Origin: Sphingomonas palustris
GTDB taxonomy: Bacteria > Pseudomonadota > Alphaproteobacteria > Sphingomonadales > Sphingomonadaceae
Direction: 5' to 3'
Assembly: GCA_026225215.1 (NCBI GenBank)
Contig: JAMFSI010000110.1
Coordinates: 62,001 to 126,000 of the forward strand
Length of the DNA: 64,000 nt
The notes under the pieces: model-generated
Told to the model about the DNA's origin: nothing
The model's input: only the letters and a program-made list of their open reading frames with translations
Databases searched by the model: none
Translations under genes and position numbers: made by a program
Shown: positions 1 through 9,417 of the stretch, one piece after another
How the letters are laid out: the number at the start of each line of letters is the position of its first letter
Numbering within the stretch: the first letter of the stretch is position 1

Positions 1-655
1 AAATGATCGGGACATCGGGCGCGACACGGAGGATATCATCCGCTGCGTCGAGGCCCGAGCTGCCGTCCGCAAGCTGAATATCGGCCAGAACCAAACCCGG
101 CGGACGGGCCGCGGCGGATTCGATTGCCTGCGTGCGGGTGGCGGCGGTGTCGGAAATCGTCAGGCCGAGCGAAGTGACGATTTGCTCCAGCTGCATCGCG
201 ATCAGCGGCTCATCCTCGATGATCAGCACATTGGTCGCAGTATCGCGCGCGATATCATTGGCAGCCGCCTGGGCCAGCGTCGCGACCTCTTGCGCAGCTA
301 TGCCCATGATCCGGGCCGCCTCCGCATGGGTGAATTCCTCCACCGCGGTCAGTAGCAAGGCCTCGCGCTGGCGCGGCGCGATCGCCGCAAGATGCGTCTG
401 GGCTGCGGTTTCGCGAGCAGAGCTGCCCCGTCCGCCTGGAAGAGCTTCGGCCTCATTGCTTTGCCACTGCCGCGTGAAGGCGGTATAAAGCGCGACGCGG
501 CCACCTTTGAGGCTCTCCCGCATCTCTGTATCGGTCAGCGCATTTGCCAAGGTAGCACGCACCAGCGCGTCCCCGCGATACTGGCTGCCGGTCAGCGCGC
601 GCGCATAGCGGCGCAGATAGGGCAGATGTTCGGCGATCTGGTTGCCCAGCGGCAT
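1..655 (-). CDS. phyR: PhyR general stress response regulator (sigma-like domain plus receiver domain), truncated by window edge
   Basis: Manual minus-strand translation from ATG at 655: MPLGNQIAEHLPYLRRYARALTGSQYRGDALVRATLANALTD...TNVLIIEDEPLIAMQLEQIVTSLGL...PPGLVLADIQLADGSSGLDAADDIL; ECF-like N-domain plus receiver. Absent from ORF track because it runs off the edge. Confidence 0.9.
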   Translation of the reverse strand, partial: MPLGNQIAEHLPYLRRYARALTGSQYRGDALVRATLANALTDTEMRESLKGGRVALYTAFTRQWQSNEAEALPGGRGSSARETAAQTHLAAIAPRQREALLLTAVEEFTHAEAARIMGIAAQEVATLAQAAANDIARDTATNVLIIEDEPLIAMQLEQIVTSLGLTISDTAATRTQAIESAAARPPGLVLADIQLADGSSGLDAADDILRVAPDVPII

Positions 656-684
656 GGTCAATTCCTAAATGGATTCCACCTTAA

Positions 685-709
685 AATGCGCTAAACCAAG
701 TGATGTTCC
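685..709 (-). promoter_or_regulatory. Candidate EcfG-type promoter for phyR (GGAAC-N16-CATT)
   Basis: Minus strand GGGAAC ATCACTTGGTTTAGCG CATT; near consensus GGAAC-N16/17-CGTT, 30 nt upstream of phyR ATG. Confidence 0.5.
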
Positions 710-789
710 CTTCCCGGCAAGCTGTTGCCGGCAGCTGAAAAGCGCGTTGGCGCCGTTCAAAAAAATTTCAAATTTTTTTTGGGCCGCCG

Positions 790-814
790 GGAACTGCCTT
801 CCGGCTGGTGGGTT
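790..814 (+). promoter_or_regulatory. Candidate EcfG-type promoter (GGAAC-N16-GGTT)
   Basis: GGAAC TGCCTTCCGGCTGGTG GGTT on the plus strand, just upstream of a hairpin-rich segment ending in a terminator. Confidence 0.6.
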
Positions 815-819
815 AAGCT

Positions 820-912
820 GTTGTCACCGCCGAGACCCCCCCCCTCCCGTCCAAGCGGCCGGTGACACTATCCCGAAGGCCTCTGTTCCTAGCGAACGGA
901 GGCCTTTTTTTT
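820..912 (+). ncRNA. Candidate GsrN-like stress-response sRNA with C-rich loop
   Basis: Starts downstream of an EcfG-like promoter; 7-bp stem GTCACCG/CGGTGAC (823-829/860-866) presents a loop with nine consecutive C then TCCC; ends at a strong intrinsic terminator; adjacent to phyR. Confidence 0.6.
876..912 (+). terminator. Rho-independent terminator
   Basis: GGCCTCTGTTC-CTAGC-GAACGGAGGCC followed by TTTTTTTT. Confidence 0.85.
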
Positions 913-1004
913 GGAAAATGGCCAAGGCAACGCTAGGCTTGCATAAGGCGCAGCCCTCCCGCAAATATCCGAAGATCCGAAGGGAATGCGATCTGGCTCA
1001 CGAT

Positions 1005-2801
1005 GTGCCCGCGCTGGCGGTTAGCGATCTTCGCGTAGAATTCACCACGCATGATGGTGCGGTTGCGGCGGTGCGCGGGGTCAGTTTCGCGGTAGCGCGC
1101 GGGGAATGTCTCGCCATCGTCGGCGAAAGCGGTTCGGGCAAGAGCCAGACCTGCATGGCGATCATGGGCCTGATCGCGGAAAACGGCCGGGTGTCGGGCT
1201 CTGCACGCATCGATGGCATCGAAGCGATCGGCGCGGACCGCAAGACCCAGGCGAAGCTGCGCGGCCAGCGTGCCGGCATGATCTTTCAAGACCCGCTGAC
1301 CGCGCTGACCCCGCATATCCGGATCGGCGACCAGATCGGCGAGGCTTTACGCGCGCATCTCGGCCTCGATGCCGAGGCCGTGCGGGCGCGCGCGCTCGAA
1401 TGGCTGGAGCGGGTGCGCATCCCCGATGCCGCGCGGCGGCTGCGGCAATATCCGCATGAGCTGTCGGGCGGGATGCGCCAGCGGGTGATGATCGCCGGGG
1501 CCATGGCCTGCAACCCGGCGCTGCTGATCGCCGATGAGCCGACCACGGCGCTGGACGTGACGGTGCAGGCCGAGGTGCTCGACATCATGGCCGATGTCAT
1601 GCGCGAATCGGGCACGGCGCTGGTGCTGATCACCCATGATATGGGCGTAGTCGCGCGGTTGGCCGACCGGGTCTGCGTGATGAAGGACGGCGCCTTCGTC
1701 GAGCAGGGCTCCGCTGCCCAGGTGTTCGGCGCCCCGCAGGCCGATTACACCCGCCGCTTGCTCGATGCCATTCCCCGGCTCGACGGCACCGGCCCGGCGC
1801 AACGCGCGCAACTGACCGAAGTGTCACCCGACGCGGAAGTGGTGGTGCAGGGCGAGGATATCCGGGTCCATTTCCCGGTCGGCGGCGGCTTGTTTCGCAA
1901 GGGCCGGTTGCTGCGCGCAGTCGATGGAGTCGATCTCGCCATCCGCGCCGGCGAGACGCTGGGCGTGGTCGGCGAAAGCGGCTGCGGCAAATCGACGCTG
2001 TCGCGCGCGGTGCTCAAGCTGCTGCCGGCAGGTTCGGGGGATTTCGGCGGCAGCGTCACCTTTCTCGGCCGCGACCTCTCCGCGCTCGACCAGAAGGACA
2101 TGCGCGCCGCGCGCAAGGATCTGCAGATCGTGTTCCAGGATCCACTCGCCAGCCTCGATCCGCGCATGACCATCGGCGCCTCGATCGCCGAGCCGCTGGT
2201 CACCTTCAGCCCGCATATCGCCCGCGCCGAACGCGAGGCAAGAGTCGCGGCGATGATGACCAAGGTCGGCCTGCCCGGCTACCTGATCAACCGCTATCCC
2301 CACGAACTCTCCGGCGGCCAGAACCAGCGCGCCGGCATCGCCCGCGCCACGATCATGGGCCCGCGCCTGGTCATCTGCGACGAAGCCGTCTCCGCGCTCG
2401 ACGTCTCGATCCGCGCGCAGATCATCGACCTGCTGATCGAGCTGCAGAAAAGCGACGGACTGGCGATGATGTTCATCAGCCACGATCTCGCCGTGGTCCG
2501 CGAGGTCAGCCATCGGGTGATGGTGCTGTACCTCGGCCGGGTGGTCGAGGAAGCCCCGCGCGACGCGCTCTACAGCGATCCGCACCACCCCTATACCCGC
2601 GCGCTGATGGCCGCCGCCCTGACCCCCGACCCCGCCTTCGAAAGCAGACGCACCCGCCTCCGCCTGACCGGCGAGCCCCCCAGCCCCTTCGACCCCCGCG
2701 CCGCCTTCCGCTTCCTGCCCTCGCGCGCGGAAGCCGGCGCGCCGCTCCCGGAACTGCGCAGCGTGGCGCCGGGGCATCGGGTGGCGGAGTTTGAGGGTTA
2801 A
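1005..2801 (+). CDS. Dual-domain peptide ABC transporter ATPase (OppDF/YejF-like)
   Basis: Two Walker A motifs ([16 protein letters not shown]) and two LSGG signatures ([16 protein letters not shown]). ORF track start at 669 overlaps the sRNA/terminator; GTG at 1005 is a more plausible start. Confidence 0.85.
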   Translation: MPALAVSDLRVEFTTHDGAVAAVRGVSFAVARGECLAIVGESGSGKSQTCMAIMGLIAENGRVSGSARIDGIEAIGADRKTQAKLRGQRAGMIFQDPLTALTPHIRIGDQIGEALRAHLGLDAEAVRARALEWLERVRIPDAARRLRQYPHELSGGMRQRVMIAGAMACNPALLIADEPTTALDVTVQAEVLDIMADVMRESGTALVLITHDMGVVARLADRVCVMKDGAFVEQGSAAQVFGAPQADYTRRLLDAIPRLDGTGPAQRAQLTEVSPDAEVVVQGEDIRVHFPVGGGLFRKGRLLRAVDGVDLAIRAGETLGVVGESGCGKSTLSRAVLKLLPAGSGDFGGSVTFLGRDLSALDQKDMRAARKDLQIVFQDPLASLDPRMTIGASIAEPLVTFSPHIARAEREARVAAMMTKVGLPGYLINRYPHELSGGQNQRAGIARATIMGPRLVICDEAVSALDVSIRAQIIDLLIELQKSDGLAMMFISHDLAVVREVSHRVMVLYLGRVVEEAPRDALYSDPHHPYTRALMAAALTPDPAFESRRTRLRLTGEPPSPFDPRAAFRFLPSRAEAGAPLPELRSVAPGHRVAEFEG

Positions 2802-2840
2802 GGACAAGCCGGAAACGAAGGCAGCCGTGTCACAGAACTT

Positions 2841-2940
2841 CCCGTTCCCGTCCGTCCTGAGCTTGTCGAAGGACTGCTTTCTTTCCACCGCCTGCCGAAG
2901 AGAAGGGCAGTCCTTCGACAAGCTCAGGACGGACGGGGAA
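2841..2940. repeat. Inverted repeat of the CTTCGACAAGCTCAG family, copy 1
   Basis: TTCCCGTCCGTCCTGAGCTTGTCGAAGGACTG ... CAGTCCTTCGACAAGCTCAGGACGGACGGGGAA between convergent genes. Confidence 0.9.
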
Positions 2941-2970
2941 GATAGGGTTGGTCTCGGCGGGTACCGATCC

Positions 2971-4587
2971 TCACCTCACCTCCGGCGGCGGCCCCTTCCG
3001 GCACAAATAGCGCTTCAAATGCCAGTTCGTCGGGTTGTCCACCCAGCCGGTGATGTCAGGATTGACCAGATAGCGCGCCGCGTCGGTGATGATCGGCGCC
3101 ACGGCGACGTCGTCCAGGGCGACGGCTTCGGCCTGGGCCAGGATCTGCGCGCGCTTGTGCAGGTCGCGCTGTTGATCGCTCTGGCTGAGCAGCGCGTCGT
3201 AGCGGGGGCTGGAATAATGGCTGTGGTTCTGCGACCCGGTCTGAGTGGCCAGCAATTCAAGGAAGGTCATCGGGTCGTCGTAATCCATCGCCCAGCCGTC
3301 CCAGGCGATTTCGAAATTGCCGGCGTTGAGATCGGCGTAGAGGATCTGCGTTTCCTCCGGCGCCAGGGAGGCATCGACGCCGATCGCGCGCCAGTCGGCC
3401 TGCAAGGCGGTGGCGGAAATCTTGGCGGTTTCGCCGTATTTGAATTCCAGTTGCAGCGGGTGTTCGGGGCCGTAGCCGGCCTGGCGGAGCAGCGCCCGTG
3501 CTGCGGCCTGACGTCGCGCGAACGGCCAGTGCGACCAGGCCGGCGCCGCTGCCGGGGTGTAATCGAGCAGGCCAGGCGGGGTGAAGCTGTACAGCGCTTG
3601 CGGCGCATGGCCCATCAATTTGTCGGCGAGAAACTCGCGGTCGATCCCGAGTGAGAGCGCGAGACGGACGCGCTTGTCCTGCAATTTGGCGACGCGCTGA
3701 TTCATCGAGAGATACCAGATGGCGAGATAAGGCACGCCATGGACGTAAGCCGGCATATGCTGGCGCAGATAACGGGTGCGCGGCAGGGAAAAGGTGTAGT
3801 TCAGATCATACTCGCCGCTCTGGACGAGGCGTTCGCCAGTGACGGCATCAGCAGTGGGATAATAGCTGATCTGGTCGAAGCAGACCGAGCCATTGTCCCA
3901 GAAACGCGGATTGCGGGCCAGCAGCACGCGCTGGCCGATCTGCCAGGATTTCAGCACATAGGGCCCGTTCGAGACGATATGTGCCGGGTCGAGCCAGGCG
4001 TCGCCCCAGCGTTGTATGACATGCGCCGGCAGCGGCAGCGCGCTGGTGTGAACGAGCAGCAGCGGGAGATAGGGTGCCGGGTGCGTCAGCGTCAGTTGCA
4101 GCGTATGCGGGTCGAGCGCGCGCGCGCCGATCGTCGCGAGCGCGGCCTTGCCTTCGTTCACCGCCTCGGCGCCGGCAATCGGGTAAAACAGATAGGCAGT
4201 CGGCGAGGCGGTGGCCGGATTTTCGAGCCGCTGCAGGGCAAAGACGAAATCGCCGGCGGTCACCGGCACGTCGTCCGACCATTGCGCATCGCGCAGATGG
4301 AAGGTCCAGATGAGTCCGTCGGGCGAGACCTCCCACGAGGTCGCCATGCCGGGCACGACTTCGCCCCTGGCGTTCCACTGCGTCAGGCCGACGAACAAAT
4401 CGTACTGGATATTGCCTTCCCAGACGTTCTGCGACTTGCTGGGATCGAGCGTCAGCGGCTCGCCGGCATTGCCCGCCTCCAGGCAGCGCAGCCCGGCGGG
4501 ACAAGGCGCGCGGCCGCCGCCGCCCGAGCAGGCGGCGAGTGCCAAAGCCAGCAGCAGCGCGGTGATGACGGAAGCAGCGGAACGCAT
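2971..4587 (-). CDS. Peptide ABC transporter substrate-binding lipoprotein (OppA/DppA family)
   Basis: Lipobox LALAAC, SBP_bac_5-like sequence (GNAGEPLTLDPSKSQNVWEGNI..., LRDAQWSDDVPVTAGDF). Confidence 0.9.
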   Translation of the reverse strand: MRSAASVITALLLALALAACSGGGGRAPCPAGLRCLEAGNAGEPLTLDPSKSQNVWEGNIQYDLFVGLTQWNARGEVVPGMATSWEVSPDGLIWTFHLRDAQWSDDVPVTAGDFVFALQRLENPATASPTAYLFYPIAGAEAVNEGKAALATIGARALDPHTLQLTLTHPAPYLPLLLVHTSALPLPAHVIQRWGDAWLDPAHIVSNGPYVLKSWQIGQRVLLARNPRFWDNGSVCFDQISYYPTADAVTGERLVQSGEYDLNYTFSLPRTRYLRQHMPAYVHGVPYLAIWYLSMNQRVAKLQDKRVRLALSLGIDREFLADKLMGHAPQALYSFTPPGLLDYTPAAAPAWSHWPFARRQAAARALLRQAGYGPEHPLQLEFKYGETAKISATALQADWRAIGVDASLAPEETQILYADLNAGNFEIAWDGWAMDYDDPMTFLELLATQTGSQNHSHYSSPRYDALLSQSDQQRDLHKRAQILAQAEAVALDDVAVAPIITDAARYLVNPDITGWVDNPTNWHLKRYLCRKGPPPEVR

Positions 4588-4591
4588 AAGG

Positions 4592-5488
4592 TCAGCGATC
4601 CTTCGGATCGATGGCATCGCGCAGCCCATCGCCGATGAAATTGAACGCCATCAGCGTCAGCGCCATCACGATCCCGGGAAAGAACAACAGCCAGGGCGCC
4701 AGCGCCATATCGCGCGCGCCTTCGCTGATCAGCGTGCCGAGCGAGGTCATCGGCTCCTGCACGCCGAGCCCAAGAAACGAGAGAAAGCTCTCGGCCAGGA
4801 TCACCCCGGGGATAGTCAGCGTGACATAGACGACCACCGGGCCAAGCAGGTTAGGCGCGATATGGCGGCGGATGATCGCGCCGCTGGTGAGGCCGGCGGC
4901 GCGCGCCGCCTCGATGAAATCCTTCTGCTTGAGCGAAATCGTCTGGCCGCGCACGATCCGCGCCATGGTCAGCCATTCGACCGCGCCGATCGCCACGAAC
5001 AGCAGGATGAAATTCTTGCCGAACGTTACCATCAGCAGGATCACGAAGAAGATGAAGGGCAGCGAATAGAGGATATCGACGATACGCATCATCACCTCAT
5101 CGATGCGCCCGCCAAAATAGCCCGCGGTGGCGCCATAAGTGATGCCGATCACCAGCGAGACCGCGGTGGCGACAACGCCCACGGTGAGTGAGACGCGCAG
5201 GCCGAGCAGCAGCCGCGCGAGCAGATCCCGTCCCAGCGCATCGGTACCCAGCAGATGGCCATAAGCCAGTGGCCCGGACCATATCTGATCCTTGTGCATG
5301 GCATCGTAAGCAAAGGGCGACAGCCACGGGCCGACGATCGCCGCGATCACCAGCAGCGCCAGGCTGGCGACCGCCGCGCGGTTGCGGAACAGGCGGCGAC
5401 GGGCATCCTGCCACAGGCTGCGGCCAGTGGGCTGGCTGGCAGTCTCGGGATCACCCGTGAAGGCTAGATCAGGCGCGGCGCCGCTCAT
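4592..5488 (-). CDS. Peptide ABC transporter permease (OppC-like)
   Basis: MSGAAPDLAF...; HLLGTDALGRDLLARLLLGLRVSL and EAARAAGLTSGAIIRRHIAPNLLGPVVVY motifs. ORF track frame is overextended; ATG at 5488. Confidence 0.9.
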   Translation of the reverse strand: MSGAAPDLAFTGDPETASQPTGRSLWQDARRRLFRNRAAVASLALLVIAAIVGPWLSPFAYDAMHKDQIWSGPLAYGHLLGTDALGRDLLARLLLGLRVSLTVGVVATAVSLVIGITYGATAGYFGGRIDEVMMRIVDILYSLPFIFFVILLMVTFGKNFILLFVAIGAVEWLTMARIVRGQTISLKQKDFIEAARAAGLTSGAIIRRHIAPNLLGPVVVYVTLTIPGVILAESFLSFLGLGVQEPMTSLGTLISEGARDMALAPWLLFFPGIVMALTLMAFNFIGDGLRDAIDPKDR

Positions 5489-6402
5489 GTCAGCCGCACG
5501 CGCGGATCGAGCACGGCGTAGATCAGGTCCGATACCAGGTTGAGCACCAGGATCAGCGCGGAGTATAAGATCACCGTGCCCATGACGATGGTGTAGTCGC
5601 GCTGGAGCGCGCTGGTGACGAAGAATTTGCCGAGGCCGGGCAGCGCGAAGATCTGCTCGACCACCAGCGAGCCGGTCAGCAGCGAGGCGCAGGCGGGGCC
5701 AAGATAGCTGACCAGCGGCAGCACCGCGGCGGGCAGTGCGTGGCGCAGCAGGATACGCCGCTGCGAGAGGCCCTTGGCACGCGCGGTGCGGATGAAATTG
5801 GAGCGCAGCACCTCGATCATGCCGGCGCGGATCAGCCGGGTAATGATGGCGATCTGCGGCAGCGCCAGCACCAGCACGGGCAGCACCAGATTGCGCGGCC
5901 CACCCCAGCCCGCCGTCGGCAACCAACCCAGCCAACCGGCAAAGATCAGCACCAGCAGCGGCGCGGTGACGAAGGTGGGGATGCAGATACCCAGCGTCGT
6001 TATCAGCGTGGCGATGTAATCTGCCCTGCCGTTTTGGTGCAGCGCGGCAGCGATGCCGCAAGTGCCGCCGATGGCGATCGCCAGCACCAGCGCGGTGAGG
6101 CCCAACATAGCGCTTTTGAGAAAGCTTTGGCCGATGATATCGCTGACGCTCTTGTCCTGATATTTGAGCGAAGGGCCAAGATCGCCATGCGCCACGCCGC
6201 CGAGATAACCGAGATATTGCGCGGCGAGCGGGCGGTTCATGCCATATTTGGCCATGATATTGCGTTCGATTTCCGGGGTCAGCCTGCGCCCATTCTGGAA
6301 CGGGCTGCCCGGCGCCAGCCGCATCAGGAAAAAGCTCAGGGTGATCACGATCAGCAGCGTGGGAATCGCAAAGGCGATCCGGCGAGCGATGAAGATCAGC
6401 AT
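5485..6402 (-). CDS. Peptide ABC transporter permease (OppB-like)
   Basis: MLIFIARRIAFAIPTLLIVITLSFFLMRLAPGSPF, typical OppB N-terminus and EAA loop. Confidence 0.9.
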   Translation of the reverse strand: MLIFIARRIAFAIPTLLIVITLSFFLMRLAPGSPFQNGRRLTPEIERNIMAKYGMNRPLAAQYLGYLGGVAHGDLGPSLKYQDKSVSDIIGQSFLKSAMLGLTALVLAIAIGGTCGIAAALHQNGRADYIATLITTLGICIPTFVTAPLLVLIFAGWLGWLPTAGWGGPRNLVLPVLVLALPQIAIITRLIRAGMIEVLRSNFIRTARAKGLSQRRILLRHALPAAVLPLVSYLGPACASLLTGSLVVEQIFALPGLGKFFVTSALQRDYTIVMGTVILYSALILVLNLVSDLIYAVLDPRVRLT

Positions 6403-6481
6403 AGGCGCGGGGGACGAGGCAGCATTATGCCCAGCCTAGCAGCGGCGTGCGCGCTGTCAGCATTAAACTGTCATAAATGAG

Positions 6482-7093
6482 TCAGCCCAGCCACATCCGC
6501 TGCACTTCCTTCTGGCGATCGAGGAACTGATGCTTCAGCGCTCCGGCGACATGCAGGAACAGCAGCGCATACAGCGCATCGGCCGACAGCCCATGCGCCG
6601 CTTCGAAGAATTCATGAACCTGATCCTTCATCTCGGGCGCCAGATGCATGATCAGCGGAAGATGCGGAAATTCGAACAGGCCGAACCAGATGATCGGATG
6701 ATACTCTTTGCCGGTATGGGCCGAGTCCATGAAATAGCCGGTCAGCGGCAGGCCGAACATCACCAGATAGAGCAAGCCATGGACGCCATGCGACAGCCAC
6801 CGCTCCCACCGCTGATACGACGGGGGATAGGCGGGAGGCCGGTGGCCGATGCGCCACAACAAGCGCAGCAGCGCCAGGCCGAGCACGGTCAGACCGATCG
6901 ACTTGTGGATATTCATCACCGAATGAACCTCGGGTTTGGGCAGCGAGTCCGAACTCCAGGCCAGCAACACATTGACGACGATCAGCCCTGCCACCAGCCA
7001 GTGCAGCAGCACCGCGACCGAGGTGTAACGGCGAACGGGCATTTCGGCTTTCCCCTTGGGCTGACATTTCGGTGCGATCCGCCAGGGCTTCAT
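6482..7093 (-). CDS. Cytochrome b561 family protein
   Basis: YTSVAVLLHWLVAGLIVVNVLLAW...HKSIGLTVLGLALLRLLWR, CybB-like. Start could also be 7042. Confidence 0.85.
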   Translation of the reverse strand: MKPWRIAPKCQPKGKAEMPVRRYTSVAVLLHWLVAGLIVVNVLLAWSSDSLPKPEVHSVMNIHKSIGLTVLGLALLRLLWRIGHRPPAYPPSYQRWERWLSHGVHGLLYLVMFGLPLTGYFMDSAHTGKEYHPIIWFGLFEFPHLPLIMHLAPEMKDQVHEFFEAAHGLSADALYALLFLHVAGALKHQFLDRQKEVQRMWLG

Positions 7094-7127
7094 CCGCAAT
7101 CGATTATGGCTGGACAGTGAACGTCTG

Positions 7128-7294
7128 ACTCCCCTCCCGCTTGCGGGAGGGACTGGGGGTGGCATTGCTTCGCCAGAATTGAGAGCTTCGGCGCCAGGCC
7201 AAACACTGGAAAGAAACAGTTACCAAAGCGCTGCGCCAAGATTGCAAAGTTGAAAGTGCCCACCCCCCGGCCTCTCCCGCAAGTGGGCGGGGAG
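7128..7294. repeat. Inverted GGGAGGG-type repeat pair
   Basis: ACTCCCCTCCCGCTTGCGGGAGGGACTGGGGGTGG ... CCACCCCCCGGCCTCTCCCGCAAGTGGGCGGGGAG. Confidence 0.7.
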
Positions 7295-7310
7295 AAGACG
7301 GCCGATCGCT

Positions 7311-7700
7311 TCAGACCGTAAAGCTCTCGCCGCAGCCGCAACTGCCCTTGGCATTGGGGTTCTGGAATACGAAGCCGGCGGTGAAATCGTCCTCCTGCCA
7401 GTCCATGGTGCTGCCGATCAGATAGAGCACGCTGGCGCCGTCGATGAAAAACAGCCCGCCGGGGGTTTCGATGCGCTCGTCCATCGGATTGGCTGCGGTG
7501 ACATAATCGACCGAATAGGCCAGCCCCGAGCAACCCCGGCGCGGCGTCGACAGCTTGACGCCGATCGCGTCTGCGGGAGCCTGGGCCATCAGCTTGGCGA
7601 TCCGCGCCTCGGCAGACGGGGTCAGCAGCACGGCGGCGGGGCGCGGGCGGCGGGTGGTGGTGGTGCCCCCCTTGGCTTCGCTATGCATCGCGTTCATCAC
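7311..7700 (-). CDS. sufA: SufA/IscA A-type Fe-S scaffold
   Basis: HesB-like: LTPSAEARIAKLMAQ...GCSGLAY...GSCGCGESF; conserved Cys motifs; end of suf operon. Confidence 0.9.
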   Translation of the reverse strand: MMNAMHSEAKGGTTTTRRPRPAAVLLTPSAEARIAKLMAQAPADAIGVKLSTPRRGCSGLAYSVDYVTAANPMDERIETPGGLFFIDGASVLYLIGSTMDWQEDDFTAGFVFQNPNAKGSCGCGESFTV

Positions 7701-8185
7701 AACATCCCCAGTTCGAGGCGAGCTTCATCGCTCATTTTCTGCGGATCCCATGGCGGATCCCACACCAGATTGACCTCGGCGTCACGCACACCGGGCACGC
7801 TACTAACGCGCAGTTCGACTTCGCCCGGCATCGATTCGGCGACCGGGCAATGCGGCGTGGTCAGCGTCATGGTCACGACAACGGCGCCATCGCCGGTGAC
7901 ATCGACGCCATAAATCAGGCCGAGATCATAGATATTGACCGGGATTTCGGGATCGAAAATCTCGCGCAGCGCGGTAATCACGGCCTCATAAAGGTCGCCG
8001 CCGGGCTCGCCCGAGCTGATCCCCTCGGGCTTGGCCGCGAGAAAGCCCTCAAGGTAATCCTTCTTCCGCTCGATTTTCTCAGCTGCCGTTTCAACCGGCA
8101 ACACCGCATCTTCTACCCGCGCGCGGGGCGGCGGGGTCGCGCTTTCGACTTGTTCGACGGCAAAGCCGCGCGGTTCGTCATTCAT
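7697..8185 (-). CDS. SUF-associated DUF59/MIP18-like protein (SufT family)
   Basis: VITALREIFDPEIPVNIYDLGLIYGVDV...TLTTPHCPVAESMPGEV, DUF59 hallmark. Confidence 0.9.
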   Translation of the reverse strand: MNDEPRGFAVEQVESATPPPRARVEDAVLPVETAAEKIERKKDYLEGFLAAKPEGISSGEPGGDLYEAVITALREIFDPEIPVNIYDLGLIYGVDVTGDGAVVVTMTLTTPHCPVAESMPGEVELRVSSVPGVRDAEVNLVWDPPWDPQKMSDEARLELGML

Positions 8186-9417
8186 CCGAAGATTCTCCTG
8201 GTCCGCTCGATGCCGCGCAGCAGCGCGGCGATATCGCTTTCATCATTGTACAGGCCGAAACTGGCGCGCGCGGTGGCCGGCACGCCGAGGTGCTCCATCA
8301 GCGGCTGGGCACAGTGATGCCCGGCGCGGATAGCGACGTTTTCCTCATCCAATATAGTGCCGAGATCGTGTGGATGCACCCCGTCGAGCGCGAAACTGAC
8401 GATCCCCGCCGAAGCCTCGGGCCCAAACAGCGTGATGCGGTTAGTGGCGGCAAGCTGCTCGCGCAATTGCCGCAGCAGCGCCGCCTCATGCGCATGGATC
8501 GCCGGCAGGCCGATCGCTTCGACATAATCGATCGCGGCGGCGAGCGCGATCGCCTCGACGATCGCCAGGGTGCCTGCCTCGAAGCGCTGTGGCGGCGGGG
8601 CGTAAGTGGTCTTGGCGAAGGTCACGCGGTCGATCATCGAGCCGCCCCCTTGCCACGGCGGCATGGCCTCAAGAATTTCGGCACGCGCCCACAGCGCGCC
8701 GATTCCGGTCGGACCGTAGAGCTTATGCGCGGAAAAGGCGTAGAAATCGCAGCCGATAGCGGCGACATCGACGGGCAGTCGCGGCACTGCCTGGCAGCCA
8801 TCGAGCAGCAGCTTGGCACCTACGCCATGCGCCAGCGCGGCGGCGCGGGGCGCGTCGAGGATCGAGCCCAACACGTTCGAGACATGCGCGAACGCGACCA
8901 GCTTGTGAGCGGGGGTCAGCATTTGCTCAGCAGCGTCAAGATCGATCTGACCATCCTCGGTCAGCGGGCAGACGTCGATTTCGATACCGATCCGATCGCG
9001 GAGCAATTGCCACGGGACGATGTTGGAATGATGTTCCAGCACCGAGAGCAGCACGCGATCACCGGCTTTGAGATGCGTGGCGCCCCAGCTTTGCGCGACG
9101 AGATTGATCGCCTCGGTGGCGCCGCGCGTGAATACGATCTCATCCGCCGTGCCGCCGATGAATTGCGCAACGCGGCGCCGTGCGGCCTCATAGGCCAGCG
9201 TCATGTCTGCCGAACGGGAGTAAACGCCGCGATGCACGGTGGCGTAATCCGCGCCCATCGCCCGCGCCATGGCGTCGATCACCACTTGGGGCTTTTGCGC
9301 GGTGGCGCCGCTATCGAGGTAATGCCACGGCGTGCCCTCGCGCGTGTACATGCCCGGAAAATCTGCGCGCAGATCGGGGCGGATCCCAGTCTCGAAACTT
9401 ATAATTTCGGCATTCAT
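8182..9417 (-). CDS. sufS: Cysteine desulfurase SufS
   Basis: MNAEIISFETGIRPDLRADFPGM...YLDSGATAQKP...FSAHKLYGPTGIGALW...RAGHHCAQPLM. Confidence 0.95.
   Translation of the reverse strand: MNAEIISFETGIRPDLRADFPGMYTREGTPWHYLDSGATAQKPQVVIDAMARAMGADYATVHRGVYSRSADMTLAYEAARRRVAQFIGGTADEIVFTRGATEAINLVAQSWGATHLKAGDRVLLSVLEHHSNIVPWQLLRDRIGIEIDVCPLTEDGQIDLDAAEQMLTPAHKLVAFAHVSNVLGSILDAPRAAALAHGVGAKLLLDGCQAVPRLPVDVAAIGCDFYAFSAHKLYGPTGIGALWARAEILEAMPPWQGGGSMIDRVTFAKTTYAPPPQRFEAGTLAIVEAIALAAAIDYVEAIGLPAIHAHEAALLRQLREQLAATNRITLFGPEASAGIVSFALDGVHPHDLGTILDEENVAIRAGHHCAQPLMEHLGVPATARASFGLYNDESDIAALLRGIERTRRIFG

Noticed and set aside
669-1004. N-terminal extension of the 669-2801 ORF
   Set aside because: It translates through the sRNA candidate and its terminator and has no family resemblance; ABC homology begins around 1005.
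1824-2921. Long minus-strand ORF (365 aa)
   Set aside because: Antisense to a clear ABC ATPase; His/Asp/Gly/Arg-rich composition typical of spurious high-GC antisense frames.
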